Positions 39,548 through 49,089 are shown, numbered from the stretch's first letter. The stretch is 64,000 nt of DNA from Pseudomonas sp. Fl4BN1 (GCF_009908285.1 NZ_JAAARM010000011.1:140267-204266), one strand, 5' to 3'. Numbers and translations: made by a program. The notes: generated by a model not told the origin, from the letters alone.

Positions 39548-39904
39548 GTGGAAATCTTCAAAGAATTTACCTTCGAATCCGCCCATCGCCTGCCTTTCGT
39601 GCCCGAAGGCCACAAATGCGGTCGCCTCCATGGCCACTCGTTCAAGGTGGCGATCCACCTCAGCGGCGAGGTCGATGCCCATACCGGCTGGATCCGCGAC
39701 TTCTCGGAAATCAAGGCGATCTTCAAGCCGCTCTACGAGCGCTTGGACCACAACTACCTGAACGACATTCCCGGCCTGGAAAACCCCACCAGCGAAGTCC
39801 TCGCCAAGTGGATCTGGAATGAGCTCAAACCCCTGCTGCCGGAACTGAGTGCGATCCGCATCCACGAAACCTGCACCAGTGGCTGCATCTATCGCGGCGA
39901 ATAA
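39548..39904 (+). CDS. queD: QueD, 6-carboxytetrahydropterin synthase
   Basis: QueD makes 6-carboxy-5,6,7,8-tetrahydropterin, the second step to queuosine. The 118-residue protein has zinc ligands H13, H28 and H30 and catalytic C24 ([12 protein letters not shown]), the same spacing as E. coli QueD, and the C-terminal [10 protein letters not shown]. The GTG at 39548 begins the family sequence [15 protein letters not shown]; the frame is open upstream with unrelated sequence. It marks the right border of the accessory island and has its own terminator. Confidence 0.94.
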   Translation: MEIFKEFTFESAHRLPFVPEGHKCGRLHGHSFKVAIHLSGEVDAHTGWIRDFSEIKAIFKPLYERLDHNYLNDIPGLENPTSEVLAKWIWNELKPLLPELSAIRIHETCTSGCIYRGE

Positions 39905-39913
39905 GCCGACCGG

Positions 39914-39940
39914 AAAACCACTCCACGGAGTGGTTTTTTT
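39914..39940 (+). terminator. Rho-independent terminator after queD
   Basis: AACCACTC pairs with GAGTGGTT around a short loop and is followed by TTTTT, ten bases after the queD stop. Confidence 0.9.
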
Positions 39941-39987
39941 ATGCCTATGATTGGCTCATCCCCGCCGCTGTCCGAGCACTCGCGCCC

Positions 39988-40440
39988 ATGCCGTCGACCA
40001 TCCGCCCAGCCGCCCTGCCCGACCTCGCCGCCATCGAAAGCATCGCCAAGAGCGCCTACGCGCCCTATATCGCGCGGATCGGCCGTGAACCGGCACCGAT
40101 GCTGGAAGACTATTCCTGCCTGGTGCTGGCCGAGCAGGTCTGGGTCCTCAAGGAGCAGCAGGCGATCGCCGGCTTCATTGTCCTGCTGGACGCCCAGGAA
40201 GCCCTGCTGCTGGACAACCTGGCCGTCAGCCCTGAGGCCCAGGGCCGCGGCCATGGCCGGCAATTGCTGGCCTTTGCCGAACAGCAAGCGCTGGCTGCCG
40301 GCCACAGTTGCGTGCGCCTCTACACCAACGAGGCCATGAGCGAGAACATCGCGCTGTATGGCCGCCACGGCTACGTGGAAACCCATCGCGCGGTGGAGCA
40401 CGGCCTGCACCGGGTGTACATGAGCAAAGCGCTGGACTGA
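39988..40440 (+). CDS. GNAT-family N-acetyltransferase
   Basis: A 150-residue acetyltransferase with the acetyl-CoA motif Q-G-R-G-H-G (SPEAQGRGHGRQLLAFAEQQ) and the C-terminal LYTNEAMSENIALYGRHGYV, typical of RimI-like GNATs. The acetyl acceptor is unknown. It lies 18 bases upstream of the deoxyribosyltransferase gene, so the two form an operon. Confidence 0.93.
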   Translation: MPSTIRPAALPDLAAIESIAKSAYAPYIARIGREPAPMLEDYSCLVLAEQVWVLKEQQAIAGFIVLLDAQEALLLDNLAVSPEAQGRGHGRQLLAFAEQQALAAGHSCVRLYTNEAMSENIALYGRHGYVETHRAVEHGLHRVYMSKALD

Positions 40441-40458
40441 TCACACCAGGAGTTCCCC

Positions 40459-40965
40459 ATGCAACCCCGTATCTACCTCGCCGGCTTCGACGTGTTCCGG
40501 ACCGACGCCCTGGCCCATGGCGCGTACCTCAAGCAACTGTGCAGCGCCCAGGGGCTGCACGGCCTGTTTCCCCTGGATAACCAGGCGCCGCCGGACCTCT
40601 CGCCGGAGGCCACCGCGCAGTGGATCTACCGGCAGAACCTGCAGATGATCCGCGACTGCGACGCGCTGCTGGCCAACTTGAACGACTTTCGCGGCCTGGA
40701 GCCGGATTCCGGCACCGCCTTTGAAGTGGGCGCGGCCGTCGCCCTGGGCAAGCCGGTGTGGGCCTACTTCGAAGGCCCCGCCAGCCTGCGCCAGCAGGTG
40801 CCCCATGACGCCAACGGGCGCGACGCCCAGGGTTTTGCGGTGGAAGATTTCAACCTGCCGCGCAACCTGATGCTGGCCTGCAGCTGGAGCGGGCGCAGCA
40901 CCCGCGTGGAAACCGCCATCAGCGACCTCGGGCAGTGGCTGAACAGGTCCACTACTCGCGGCTGA
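40459..40965 (+). CDS. Nucleoside 2-deoxyribosyltransferase
   Basis: A 168-residue protein of the PF05014 family, which swaps or hydrolyses the base of 2'-deoxyribonucleosides. It has the start MQPRIYLAGFDVF, D68/D76 region CDALLANLNDFRG, and the catalytic glutamate E89 in EPDSGTAFEVGAA. The start follows AGGAG. It follows the GNAT gene by 18 bases, suggesting joint expression; role likely in nucleoside salvage or disposal. Confidence 0.92.
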   Translation: MQPRIYLAGFDVFRTDALAHGAYLKQLCSAQGLHGLFPLDNQAPPDLSPEATAQWIYRQNLQMIRDCDALLANLNDFRGLEPDSGTAFEVGAAVALGKPVWAYFEGPASLRQQVPHDANGRDAQGFAVEDFNLPRNLMLACSWSGRSTRVETAISDLGQWLNRSTTRG

Positions 40966-41112
40966 AGATAGCCAGCAGCGTCACTTTCTACCGAAAACGA
41001 CCACCTCGGACAAAAGCCTTGTTTTGTCGCGAAAGCCGATGTTATGTTTCTAACACAAAATACAAAAATGAAATCTAGATAACATTTTCCGCGAACGCCT
41101 TGCGAGATCGTC

Positions 41113-41967
41113 ATGGACAAGAACAGTTTCCAAGCCACCCTGGAACAGCAGTTTGCAAGCCTGACGCCCACCGGCAAGCGCATCGCCACCTACCTGTTGG
41201 CCAACCTCCAGCAGTTGCCCTTCGAGACCGCCGACAGCATCGCCCAGCAAGCCGGCACCACGGGAATTTCCGTGGGGCGCTTCCTGCGCTCCCTGGGCTA
41301 TCGCAACCTGGACGAGGTCAAGCAAGGCCTGCGCGGCGATGCCCCGGCCTCCTGGCTGATCACCGACCGGCTTGGCGCGTTTCGCAGCGAGACCCACCAG
41401 GACGACGCCCTGGAGCGCTCGATGCATCGTGAGATCGAGGCCATCCAGCACGTCTATGGCCTGGCCCGCAGCCAGCCATTCGCCGATATCGTGCGGCAGA
41501 TCGTCGAGGCCGACGCGGTGTTCATTGTCGGTATCCAGTCGACCCGGGGCATTCTCAGTGCCTTCCACAGCCACCTGGAATACATCCGGCCCAAGGTCTA
41601 TTACGTCGACGGCCTGTCAGGTATCTACGCCGAAACCTTGAACTCCGGTTTCGCCAAGCCCTACGCAATCATTTCCGACTTCCGCGCCTACTCCAGTGTC
41701 ACTCAGACTTTCTGCGAAGTGGCCAATGCCAATGCCCTGCCCCTGGCGCTGATCACCGACCTGCAGTGCCCCTGGGCCCGGGACTATTCGCTGGACCTGC
41801 TGCAACTGAAGACCGACGTCGGTCAGTTCTGGGATTCCCTGGCGCCACTGACCTGCCTGTTCAACCTGATGGTCTCCGCCGTGGCCGAAGGTTACGGCGA
41901 ACGCCTGGACCAGCGCCTGGCGAAGAACCGGCAGTTGCAGGAAGCCTTCGGCCAGTTCGAGTCCTGA
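41113..41967 (+). CDS. MurR/RpiR-family regulator with SIS domain
   Basis: A 284-residue regulator with an N-terminal RpiR helix-turn-helix (PTGKRIATYLLANLQQLPFE, TTGISVGRFLRSLGYRNLDE) and a SIS domain (ADAVFIVGIQSTRGILSAF). Family members sense phosphosugars, e.g. MurR senses MurNAc-6-phosphate. It stands 32 bases upstream of the D-Ala-D-Ala dipeptidase gene, on the same strand, so it probably controls the whole downstream ddp-like cluster. Confidence 0.92.
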   Translation: MDKNSFQATLEQQFASLTPTGKRIATYLLANLQQLPFETADSIAQQAGTTGISVGRFLRSLGYRNLDEVKQGLRGDAPASWLITDRLGAFRSETHQDDALERSMHREIEAIQHVYGLARSQPFADIVRQIVEADAVFIVGIQSTRGILSAFHSHLEYIRPKVYYVDGLSGIYAETLNSGFAKPYAIISDFRAYSSVTQTFCEVANANALPLALITDLQCPWARDYSLDLLQLKTDVGQFWDSLAPLTCLFNLMVSAVAEGYGERLDQRLAKNRQLQEAFGQFES

Positions 41968-41999
41968 CCTTCAAGCGTTACCCAAGATGGAGTGAGTGA

Positions 42000-42557
42000 G
42001 TGAACAACAGTCCCCTTGTCGAAATCGACGCCCAGCGGCATCAACTGGAGATCGACCTGGTGTACGCCAGCGCCGACAACCTGGCCGGCCAGGTGATCTA
42101 CCGCAACACCCGCTGCCTACTGCACAAGGACGCCGCGGCCTGCCTGTACAAGGCCAGCCAGTTGGCGCGCATGGCCGGCCTGGGCCTGCGCCTCTACGAC
42201 GCCTATCGCCCGGCCTACGCCCAGCAATTGCTGTGGCAAGCCCTGCCAAACCCGGATTACGTCCGTGACCCACGACTGGGCTCGCACCACACCCGCGGCG
42301 TGGCCGTGGACCTGACGCTGCTGGACGAAAGCGGCCAGCCCCTGGACATGGGCACCGCGTTCGACGCCATGGAGCCCAAGTCGCATCAGTTCTACAGCGA
42401 CCTGCCGCCTCAGGTGCAGCGCAATCGCCTAATGCTCCTGGGGATCATGCGCAGCGCCGGCTTCGAGGCGATCGCCACCGAGTGGTGGCACTACGAACTA
42501 CCCAACGCCGAGGATTTCCCCCTGATCGAGGAGCACGACCAGCCCTTCGAACACTGA
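42000..42557 (+). CDS. ddpX: D-alanyl-D-alanine dipeptidase (DdpX/VanX family)
   Basis: The 185-residue zinc peptidase cleaves D-Ala-D-Ala. Its zinc ligands are H97 and D104 (HTRGVAVDLTLL) and H164 with catalytic E161 (EWWHYE), the spacing of VanX. No signal peptide, so cytoplasmic. The start is a GTG at 42000, with GAGTGAGTGA just before it. It lies between the RpiR-type regulator and the dipeptide transporter, the same association as E. coli ddpXABCDF, used for D-Ala-D-Ala as a nutrient. Confidence 0.93.
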   Translation: MNNSPLVEIDAQRHQLEIDLVYASADNLAGQVIYRNTRCLLHKDAAACLYKASQLARMAGLGLRLYDAYRPAYAQQLLWQALPNPDYVRDPRLGSHHTRGVAVDLTLLDESGQPLDMGTAFDAMEPKSHQFYSDLPPQVQRNRLMLLGIMRSAGFEAIATEWWHYELPNAEDFPLIEEHDQPFEH

Positions 42558-42706
42558 TCTCCTGTTCCCCAGCCGGCCACAACAACAGGCAGCCCACTGC
42601 CCCAAGCCGGTCGCAACGCAACACCGCTTCAGCTCCAACTGCCCGGTTATAGCTTTTATAAAAAACCTGACGAACTTCCAATCATCGAATGATCAAGGAA
42701 ACCGGC

Positions 42707-44284
42707 ATGACCCATAGCCCGCTGAACCACCGTAATCCACGCCTGTCCCAACGTGTCGCGCTGTCGCTGCTGTGCGCCGCCCTGAGCCTGGGCGCCTGGC
42801 AAACCGCCAGCGCCGCCGCGCCCAAGGACACCCTGATGATCGGCAAGGCCGCCGACCCGCAAACCCTCGACCCGGCCGTGACCATCGACAACAACGACTG
42901 GGCCGTGACCTACCCGGCCTACCAGAAGCTGGTGACCTACAAGGTCGAGAACGGCAAGGGCAGCACCGAAGTCCAGGGCGACCTGGCCGACAGCTGGAGC
43001 ACCTCCGCCGACAACCTGACCTGGGACTTCAAGCTCAAGCCCGGCAACAAGTTCGACGACGGCAAGCCGGTGGACGCCGCCGCGGTGAAGTTCTCCTTCG
43101 AGCGCCTGATGCAGCTCAAGCAGGGTCCGTCCGGGGCCTTCCCGGATGACATGAGCGTGGCCGTGGTCGACCCGCTGACCGTGCGCTTCACCCTGAAAAA
43201 GCCCTACGCGCCCTTCCTCTACACCCTGGCCCACAACGGCGGCGGCATCATCAACCCGGACGTGGCCAGCAAGGGCGAGGACGTCAACGCCTACCTCTCG
43301 ACCCACACCGCCGGCTCCGGGGCCTTCCGCCTGAGCAACTGGCAGAAGGGCCAGTCGCTGACGCTGGAACCCAACAGCTACTACGCAGGAACCAAGCCGA
43401 GCCTGAACAAGGTGGTGATCAAGATCATCAGCGAGGCCTCGGTGCGCCGCCTGCAACTGGAACGCGGCGACCTGGACATCATCGAGGACATGCCCGAAGA
43501 CCAGCTGGGCACCCTGGCCGGCAAGTCCGGGATCGTGATCCAGACCTTCCCCTCGCTGCGGGTCAACTACCTGTACCTGAACAACCAGCGCGCGCCGCTG
43601 AACAACGTCGAGGCGCGCCAGGCGCTGGTCCAGGCCATCGACTACAAGGGCATCGTCGACGGCATCCTCAAGGGCCAGGCCAAGTTGATGAACGGGCCGA
43701 TCCCCGACGGCATGTGGGCCCACGACCCGAGCCTGCCGCTGATGCAGCAGAACCTCGACGGCGCCAAGGCCAGCCTGGCCAAGGCCCCGCAGAAGATCAG
43801 CAACCTGACCTACCTGTACTCGGACAAGGACGCCAACTGGGAATCCATCGGCCTGACCCTGCAAGCGGGCCTGGCGCCCCTGGGCATCAACCTGAAGATG
43901 GAGAAGCTGGCCAACGCCACCATGCGTGAACGGGTGGGCAAGGGTGACTACGACGTGGCCATCGGCTCCTGGAGCCCGGACTTCGCCGACCCCTACATGT
44001 TCATGAACTTCTGGTTCGACTCCAGCCTCCAGGGCTTGCCGGGCAACCGCTCGTTCTACAGCAACCCCGAAGTCGACAGCCTGATCCGCGAAGCGGCGGC
44101 CACCAACGACACCGCCAAGCGCATCGAGCTGTACCAGAAGGCGCAGAAGATCGTCCTCAAGGACAACGTCTACGCCTACCTCTACCAGAAGAACTACAGC
44201 CTGCCGATGCGCGATTCGGTGAAGGGCTACGTGTTCCATCCGATGCTGGAACAGGTGTTCAACATCGCCGAAATCAGCAAGTAG
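42707..44284 (+). CDS. ddpA: Dipeptide ABC transporter binding protein (DdpA/DppA-like)
   Basis: A 525-residue family 5 solute-binding protein with a signal peptide (RVALSLLCAALSLGAWQTASA) and family motifs TLMIGKAADPQTLDPAVT, GSGAFRLSNWQKGQSL and YDVAIGSWSPDFADPY. The start follows AAGGAAA. It is the first gene of the importer ABCDF set, after ddpX; context suggests D-Ala-D-Ala or other dipeptides. Ligand specificity is not visible in sequence. The 118-base gap to the next gene may hold a processing site. Confidence 0.92.
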   Translation: MTHSPLNHRNPRLSQRVALSLLCAALSLGAWQTASAAAPKDTLMIGKAADPQTLDPAVTIDNNDWAVTYPAYQKLVTYKVENGKGSTEVQGDLADSWSTSADNLTWDFKLKPGNKFDDGKPVDAAAVKFSFERLMQLKQGPSGAFPDDMSVAVVDPLTVRFTLKKPYAPFLYTLAHNGGGIINPDVASKGEDVNAYLSTHTAGSGAFRLSNWQKGQSLTLEPNSYYAGTKPSLNKVVIKIISEASVRRLQLERGDLDIIEDMPEDQLGTLAGKSGIVIQTFPSLRVNYLYLNNQRAPLNNVEARQALVQAIDYKGIVDGILKGQAKLMNGPIPDGMWAHDPSLPLMQQNLDGAKASLAKAPQKISNLTYLYSDKDANWESIGLTLQAGLAPLGINLKMEKLANATMRERVGKGDYDVAIGSWSPDFADPYMFMNFWFDSSLQGLPGNRSFYSNPEVDSLIREAAATNDTAKRIELYQKAQKIVLKDNVYAYLYQKNYSLPMRDSVKGYVFHPMLEQVFNIAEISK

Positions 44285-44402
44285 GACTGGCGCTTCGATC
44301 CCCGTCGCCGGCCCCTGAACCGGGCTGGCGACGGACTGCCGTGTCGCCGCTGCGGGGCCGCTGTCGCCCCTGTCGTTCGTCAAGCGTTAACGAGGTTGCC
44401 TC

Positions 44403-45419
44403 ATGGCCTTCCTGAATATGTTGCGCAAACGCCTGCTCGGCCTGCTGTTGGTCGTGGTCGGGGTTTCGCTGATTACCTTCACCATCTCGCACCTGATTCC
44501 CGGTGACCCGGCGCGGCTGATCGCCGGCGATCGGGCCAGTGATGCGATCGTGCAGAACATCCGCCACCAACTGGGCCTGGACCTGCCGCTGTACCAGCAA
44601 TACGGGCGCTACATTCTCGACCTGCTGCACGGCGACCTCGGCACCTCGATCCGCACCAGCCGGCCGGTGCTGGAGGACCTGCAGGCGTTCTTCCCGGCGA
44701 CCCTGGAGTTGGCCCTGGCCGCCCTGCTGCTGTCGGTGCTGGTGGGCGTCCCGTTGGGGGTGCTGTCGGCGGTCTATCACAACCGCTTCATTGATCAGAT
44801 CGCCCGCACCCTGGCGGTCACCGGCATTTCCACCCCGGCGTTCTGGCTGGGGCTGGGGCTGATCGTGCTGTTCTACGGTCACCTGGGCTGGCTGCCCGGC
44901 AGCGGGCGCCTGGACGAAGGCCTGGAGCCGCCCCGCACCATCACGGGCTTCTACCTGATCGACGCGTTGCTGGCCGGGGATATCCCGCTGTTTCTCAATG
45001 CCCTGCAGCACCTGATCCTGCCGGCGGTGACCCTGGGCTTCGTCAACCTCGGGGTGGTGGCGCGGCAGATCCGCTCGGCGATGCTCGACCAACTCGGCGA
45101 GGACTACATCCGCACCGCCCGGGCCTATGGCCTGTCACGCTGGTCGGTGATCCTGCGCCACGCCCTGCCCAATGCACTGATCCCCTCGGTGACGGTACTC
45201 GGCCTGACCCTGGGCGACCTGCTGTATGGCGCGGTGCTGACCGAAACCGTATTTGCCTGGCCGGGCATGGGCGCCTACGTGGTGAAGTCGATCCAGTCCC
45301 TGGATTTCCCGGCGGTGATGGGCTTCGCGATCCTGGTGTCGTTTATTTATGTGCTGCTGAACATGGCGATCGACCTGTTGTACCGAGTGATCGATCCGCG
45401 CATTGGCGAGGTAAGTTGA
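44403..45419 (+). CDS. ddpB: Dipeptide ABC permease DdpB-like
   Basis: A 338-residue inner-membrane protein with the DppB-type opening (LRKRLLGLLLVVVGVSLITF) and the EAA-like loop RQIRSAMLDQLGEDYIRTAR. It pairs with the next permease, one base later. Length agrees with the family (about 339). Confidence 0.95.
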   Translation: MAFLNMLRKRLLGLLLVVVGVSLITFTISHLIPGDPARLIAGDRASDAIVQNIRHQLGLDLPLYQQYGRYILDLLHGDLGTSIRTSRPVLEDLQAFFPATLELALAALLLSVLVGVPLGVLSAVYHNRFIDQIARTLAVTGISTPAFWLGLGLIVLFYGHLGWLPGSGRLDEGLEPPRTITGFYLIDALLAGDIPLFLNALQHLILPAVTLGFVNLGVVARQIRSAMLDQLGEDYIRTARAYGLSRWSVILRHALPNALIPSVTVLGLTLGDLLYGAVLTETVFAWPGMGAYVVKSIQSLDFPAVMGFAILVSFIYVLLNMAIDLLYRVIDPRIGEVS

Positions 45420-45420
45420 G

Positions 45421-46320
45421 ATGTCCGCTCCCTTGAACATTCCCCTGCCGCAACCCATGGCCCAGGCCGGCGGCTGGCGCCCGCGCCTGGCCTACCTGGG
45501 CTACCGCGTGCGGCAAAGCCCGCTGACCATCGCCGGGCTGTGCATGACCCTGCTGGTGCTGCTGTGCATGGCCTTCGCCCCCTGGCTGTCGAGCCATGAT
45601 CCCAATGCCCTGAACCTCGCCGAACGCCTGGCCGCCCCCAGCGCCAGCCACTGGTTCGGCACCGACGAAGTGGGCCGCGACCTGTTCAGCAGGGTGCTCC
45701 ACGGCAGCCGGCAGTCGGTGGGCGTGGGCCTGTTCGTGGCCTTCGCCTCGTGCCTGGCCGGGGGCCTGCTGGGCTGCCTGTCGGGGATCATCGGCGGGCG
45801 CTTCGACAGCCTGGTCATGCGCCTGATGGACATCATGCTCTCGGTGCCGTCGCTGGTGCTGATCATGGCCCTGGCTGCGGCCCTGGGCCCGAGCCTGTTC
45901 AACGCCATGCTGGCGATCACCCTGGTGCGCATTCCGTTCTATGTGCGCCTGGCACGGGGCCAGGCCCTGAGCATCCGCCAGATGGGCTACGTCAAGGCAG
46001 CCCAAACCTACGGCGCCGGCCGCTGGCACATCGTCAGCTGGCACGTGGGGCGCAACGCCATGCCGCCGCTGCTGGTGCAACTGAGCCTGGACATCGGCAG
46101 CGCCATCCTCATGGCCTCGGCCCTGGGTTTCATCGGCCTGGGCGCTCAGCAACCCACTGCCGAATGGGGAGCGATGGTCGCCACCGGGCGCAACTTCATC
46201 CTCGACAACTGGTGGTACTCGACTTTTCCCGGCCTGGCGATCCTGTTCACCGCCACCGGTTTCAACCTGCTGGGTGACGGCATTCGTGACCTGCTCGACC
46301 CACGGCAACAGGGGAAATGA
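45421..46320 (+). CDS. ddpC: Dipeptide ABC permease DdpC-like
   Basis: A 299-residue DppC-type permease with GTDEVGRDLFSRVLHGSRQS and the EAA-like loop ARGQALSIRQMGYVKAAQTY. It starts one base after ddpB and ends overlapping the ATPase gene start, so the genes are cotranslated. Confidence 0.95.
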   Translation: MSAPLNIPLPQPMAQAGGWRPRLAYLGYRVRQSPLTIAGLCMTLLVLLCMAFAPWLSSHDPNALNLAERLAAPSASHWFGTDEVGRDLFSRVLHGSRQSVGVGLFVAFASCLAGGLLGCLSGIIGGRFDSLVMRLMDIMLSVPSLVLIMALAAALGPSLFNAMLAITLVRIPFYVRLARGQALSIRQMGYVKAAQTYGAGRWHIVSWHVGRNAMPPLLVQLSLDIGSAILMASALGFIGLGAQQPTAEWGAMVATGRNFILDNWWYSTFPGLAILFTATGFNLLGDGIRDLLDPRQQGK

Positions 46321-47312
46321 CCATGAGCGCATCCGCTGTCCTCTCTATCGATAACCTGAGCCTGGAATTCCCCGCCTACCGCAGCAACGTGCAAGCCCTC
46401 AACGGCGTGTCGCTGCACGTCAACCCGGGGGAGATCATCGGCGTGGTCGGCGAGTCCGGCTCGGGCAAATCGGTGACCGCCATGCTCAGCCTGCGACTGC
46501 TGCCCGAGCGCAGCTACCGCATCACCTCCGGCAGCCTGAGCCTGCTCGGCCGCGACATGCTCAGCACCCCGGAAAAGCAGCTGTTGCAGATCCGTGGCCG
46601 CGATGCGGCGATGATCTTCCAGGAGCCGATGACCGCCCTCAACCCGACCCGGCGCATCGGTCGACAGATGCTCGACGTGATCATCCACCACCAGCGTGTG
46701 AGCCAGGCCGAGGCCCGGGCCAAGGCCATTGCCCTGCTGCGGGACATGCACATCGCCGACCCGGAACAGATACTCGAGGCCTATCCCTTCGAGCTATCCG
46801 GTGGCATGCGCCAACGGGTGATGATCGCCCTGGCGTTTTCCTGCGACCCGCAGTTGTTGATCGCCGACGAACCGACCACCGCCCTGGACGTCACCGTGCA
46901 GCGCCAGGTGCTGCTGTTGCTACGCGAGAAGGCCCGGCAACGGGGCACCGCGATCCTCCTGATCACCCACGACATGGCGGTGGTTTCACAGTTCTGCGAC
47001 CGGGTCTATGTGATGTACACCGGCGCCGTGGTCGAGCAAGGCAGCACCGCCCAGGTCATGCTCGACCCGCAGCATCCCTACACCCGCGGCCTGCTCAGCG
47101 GCCTGCCGGAACAGGTCGCCCCCGGCGCGCCGCTGCTGACCATTCCCGGGCAAGTGCCGAACCTCGCCCACCTGCCCCGCGGCTGTACCTTTCGCGAGCG
47201 CTGCAGCCAGGCCATGGCGATCTGCGCCGAACGGCCGCCGCTGCATTCGATCAACGCCTGCCAGGAACGCAAGAGCGCTTGCTGGCTGTCTGCCCCGGAG
47301 TCCGCGCAATGA
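46317..47312 (+). CDS. ddpD: Dipeptide ABC ATPase DdpD-like
   Basis: A 331-residue ABC ATPase with Walker A GESGSGKS, signature LSGGMRQR, Walker B LLIADEPT, H-loop TH and the C-terminal oligopeptide-transporter extension with a cysteine cluster (RGCTFRERCSQAMAIC), known to hold iron-sulphur in related DppD proteins. Its first ATG overlaps the ddpC stop by four bases; a second ATG two codons on is also possible. Confidence 0.94.
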   Translation: MTMSASAVLSIDNLSLEFPAYRSNVQALNGVSLHVNPGEIIGVVGESGSGKSVTAMLSLRLLPERSYRITSGSLSLLGRDMLSTPEKQLLQIRGRDAAMIFQEPMTALNPTRRIGRQMLDVIIHHQRVSQAEARAKAIALLRDMHIADPEQILEAYPFELSGGMRQRVMIALAFSCDPQLLIADEPTTALDVTVQRQVLLLLREKARQRGTAILLITHDMAVVSQFCDRVYVMYTGAVVEQGSTAQVMLDPQHPYTRGLLSGLPEQVAPGAPLLTIPGQVPNLAHLPRGCTFRERCSQAMAICAERPPLHSINACQERKSACWLSAPESAQ

Positions 47313-48280
47313 CCGCCACCCAACCTCAAGCCGGCAACGCGCCGCTGCTGCGCCTCAACGATGTGCAGGTGCGCTTTCCCCTGAGCAATGACTGGCTGGG
47401 CCGGCCCCGGGCCTTCGCCCACGCCCTGAACGGCATCGACCTGGAACTGCGCCCCGGGGAAACCCTGGGCATCGTCGGCGAATCCGGTTGCGGCAAGAGC
47501 ACCCTGGCGCAACTGCTCATGGGCCTGGTCCGCCCCAGCAGCGGCGACCTGCACTGGGCCTACGCCAGCGACCGCGAGCGCCACAGCCACGTGCAGATCG
47601 TGTTCCAGGACCCGCAATCGTCCCTCGACCCGCGCCTGCCGATCTGGAAGATCATCACCGAGCCGCTGTTTGCCCTGGGCCACACCCCGGCCACGCAGAT
47701 GCGCGAGATCGCTGCCAAGGTGGCGGAGCAAGTGGGCATCCGCAGCGAATACCTGGAGCGCTACCCGCACCAGTTCTCCGGTGGCCAGCGCCAGCGCATC
47801 GCGATTGCCCGGGCCCTGGCGTCGAACCCGGACATCATCGTCCTCGATGAACCGACCTCGGCCCTGGACATCTCGGTGCAGGCGCAGATCCTCAACCTGC
47901 TGGCGGACCTGCAGCGCAGCCGTGGCCTGACCTTCGTGCTCATCTCGCACAACGTCTCCGTGGTGCGGCACATGGCCGACCGGGTGGCGGTGATGTACCT
48001 GGGGCAGATCGTCGAACTGGGCAGCGCCGAGCAGGTGCTGGAACGGCCGCGCCATCCCTACACCCAACTGCTGCTGGACGCGGTGCCGCGCCTTGGCGCA
48101 CCGCTGGCGGACAGCCAGGTCTCGGCGCCCACCGAACTGCCGGGCAACCGCAAGCTGCCCACCGGCTGCTTTTTCTTCGACCGCTGCAACCGCCGTGGCC
48201 CGGGCTGCGAGCGCCCGCAGCCACTGCTGGGGGATGCCACCCAGCAAGTGCGCTGCCATCGGCAAGGCGCCGGCGGCTGA
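47309..48280 (+). CDS. ddpF: Dipeptide ABC ATPase DdpF-like
   Basis: A 323-residue second ABC ATPase, with Walker A GESGCGKS, signature FSGGQRQR, Walker B IIVLDEPT and the C-terminal cysteine-rich extension (TGCFFFDRCNRRGPGCERP). It starts at an ATGA overlap with ddpD, closing the importer set A-B-C-D-F. Confidence 0.95.
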   Translation: MTATQPQAGNAPLLRLNDVQVRFPLSNDWLGRPRAFAHALNGIDLELRPGETLGIVGESGCGKSTLAQLLMGLVRPSSGDLHWAYASDRERHSHVQIVFQDPQSSLDPRLPIWKIITEPLFALGHTPATQMREIAAKVAEQVGIRSEYLERYPHQFSGGQRQRIAIARALASNPDIIVLDEPTSALDISVQAQILNLLADLQRSRGLTFVLISHNVSVVRHMADRVAVMYLGQIVELGSAEQVLERPRHPYTQLLLDAVPRLGAPLADSQVSAPTELPGNRKLPTGCFFFDRCNRRGPGCERPQPLLGDATQQVRCHRQGAGG

Positions 48281-48381
48281 TGCGCCGGCACCACGCCGCC
48301 GACCACGGCGTGGTACTTGCTCCCTGCGCGCCAAGGGCTTAAAACAAGCGCCTTCTCTCTGACGTTGCAGGAACCCCACCC

Positions 48382-49005
48382 ATGGAAAGCCACTGGCTGA
48401 CCCACGCCAAACGCCTGCAAGCCATTGCCTCCACCGGCCTGCACTTCTGCCAGGACGTGCACGACCGCGAGCGTTACCAGGAAATCGCCGACATCGCCCA
48501 CCAGATGCTGGCGCAACTGGGCAACGTGCCCCTGGAGCGCATCAACGAACTGGTCTCGGACTTCGCCCAGCGCTACTCGACACCGATGGTGGAAGTGCGC
48601 GGCGCGCTGATCGAAGACGGCAAGATCCTGCTGGTGCGCGAGCAGCACGACGGCCTCTGGGCCCTGCCCGGGGGCTACGCCGATGTCGGCCTGTCGGCAG
48701 CGCAGAACATCATCAAGGAAATCCACGAGGAAGCCGGGCTGCAGGTTTCGGTGCGCCAGCTGTATGGCCTGCGGCACAAGGCCAAGGGCCCCTACAAGCC
48801 CGATCACCGGGACTTCTACAAGCTGTACTTCCTCTGCGAACGGCAGGGTGACCAGCGTCCAATGGGCGGCAGCGAAACCAGCGAAGCGGCGTTCTTCGCC
48901 CCGGACCAATTGCCGCCGCTGTCCCAGGGACGCACCGTGGAACGGGACATCCAGGAAGCCTTCGACTTCCACGAAGGTCGGCGCAACGTGACCCTGTTCG
49001 ACTGA
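48382..49005 (+). CDS. Nudix hydrolase with altered Nudix box
   Basis: A 207-residue protein with an N-terminal helical domain (about 1-65) typical of one ADP-ribose-type Nudix subfamily, and a Nudix box at residues 98-120 (GGYADVGLSAAQNIIKEIHE then EAGL). The box keeps the EE metal-binding pair but has L where the first Glu is usual and K in place of Arg, common in this subfamily. Substrate is unknown. It follows ddpF by 101 bases and may be the last gene of that unit. Confidence 0.9.
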   Translation: MESHWLTHAKRLQAIASTGLHFCQDVHDRERYQEIADIAHQMLAQLGNVPLERINELVSDFAQRYSTPMVEVRGALIEDGKILLVREQHDGLWALPGGYADVGLSAAQNIIKEIHEEAGLQVSVRQLYGLRHKAKGPYKPDHRDFYKLYFLCERQGDQRPMGGSETSEAAFFAPDQLPPLSQGRTVERDIQEAFDFHEGRRNVTLFD

Positions 49006-49017
49006 GCAGGGTGCCCG

Positions 49018-49073
49018 ATGTAAAGCACCCTTGACATAGAAAAGACCCGCACCTAATGTAAAGGACACTTTAC
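49018..49073 (+). promoter_or_regulatory. Promoter with two repeated operator-like sites upstream of the membrane protein/XRE operon
   Basis: ATGTAAAG occurs twice, at 49018-49025 and 49056-49063, 38 bases apart. The second forms an inverted repeat GTAAAG-GACA-CTTTAC (49058-49073). Between them TTGACA (49031-49036) is a strong -35 box, with a weak -10 (TAATGT, 49054-49059) 17 bases on. The sites overlap both promoter boxes, as expected for repression by the XRE protein of the operon. Confidence 0.6.
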
Positions 49074-49089
49074 TTCAGGAGATCGCCCC

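Noticed and set aside
42656..44383. 575-codon minus-strand frame opposite the dipeptide-binding protein
   Set aside because: Shadow of ddpA; low-complexity, no recognisable domain.
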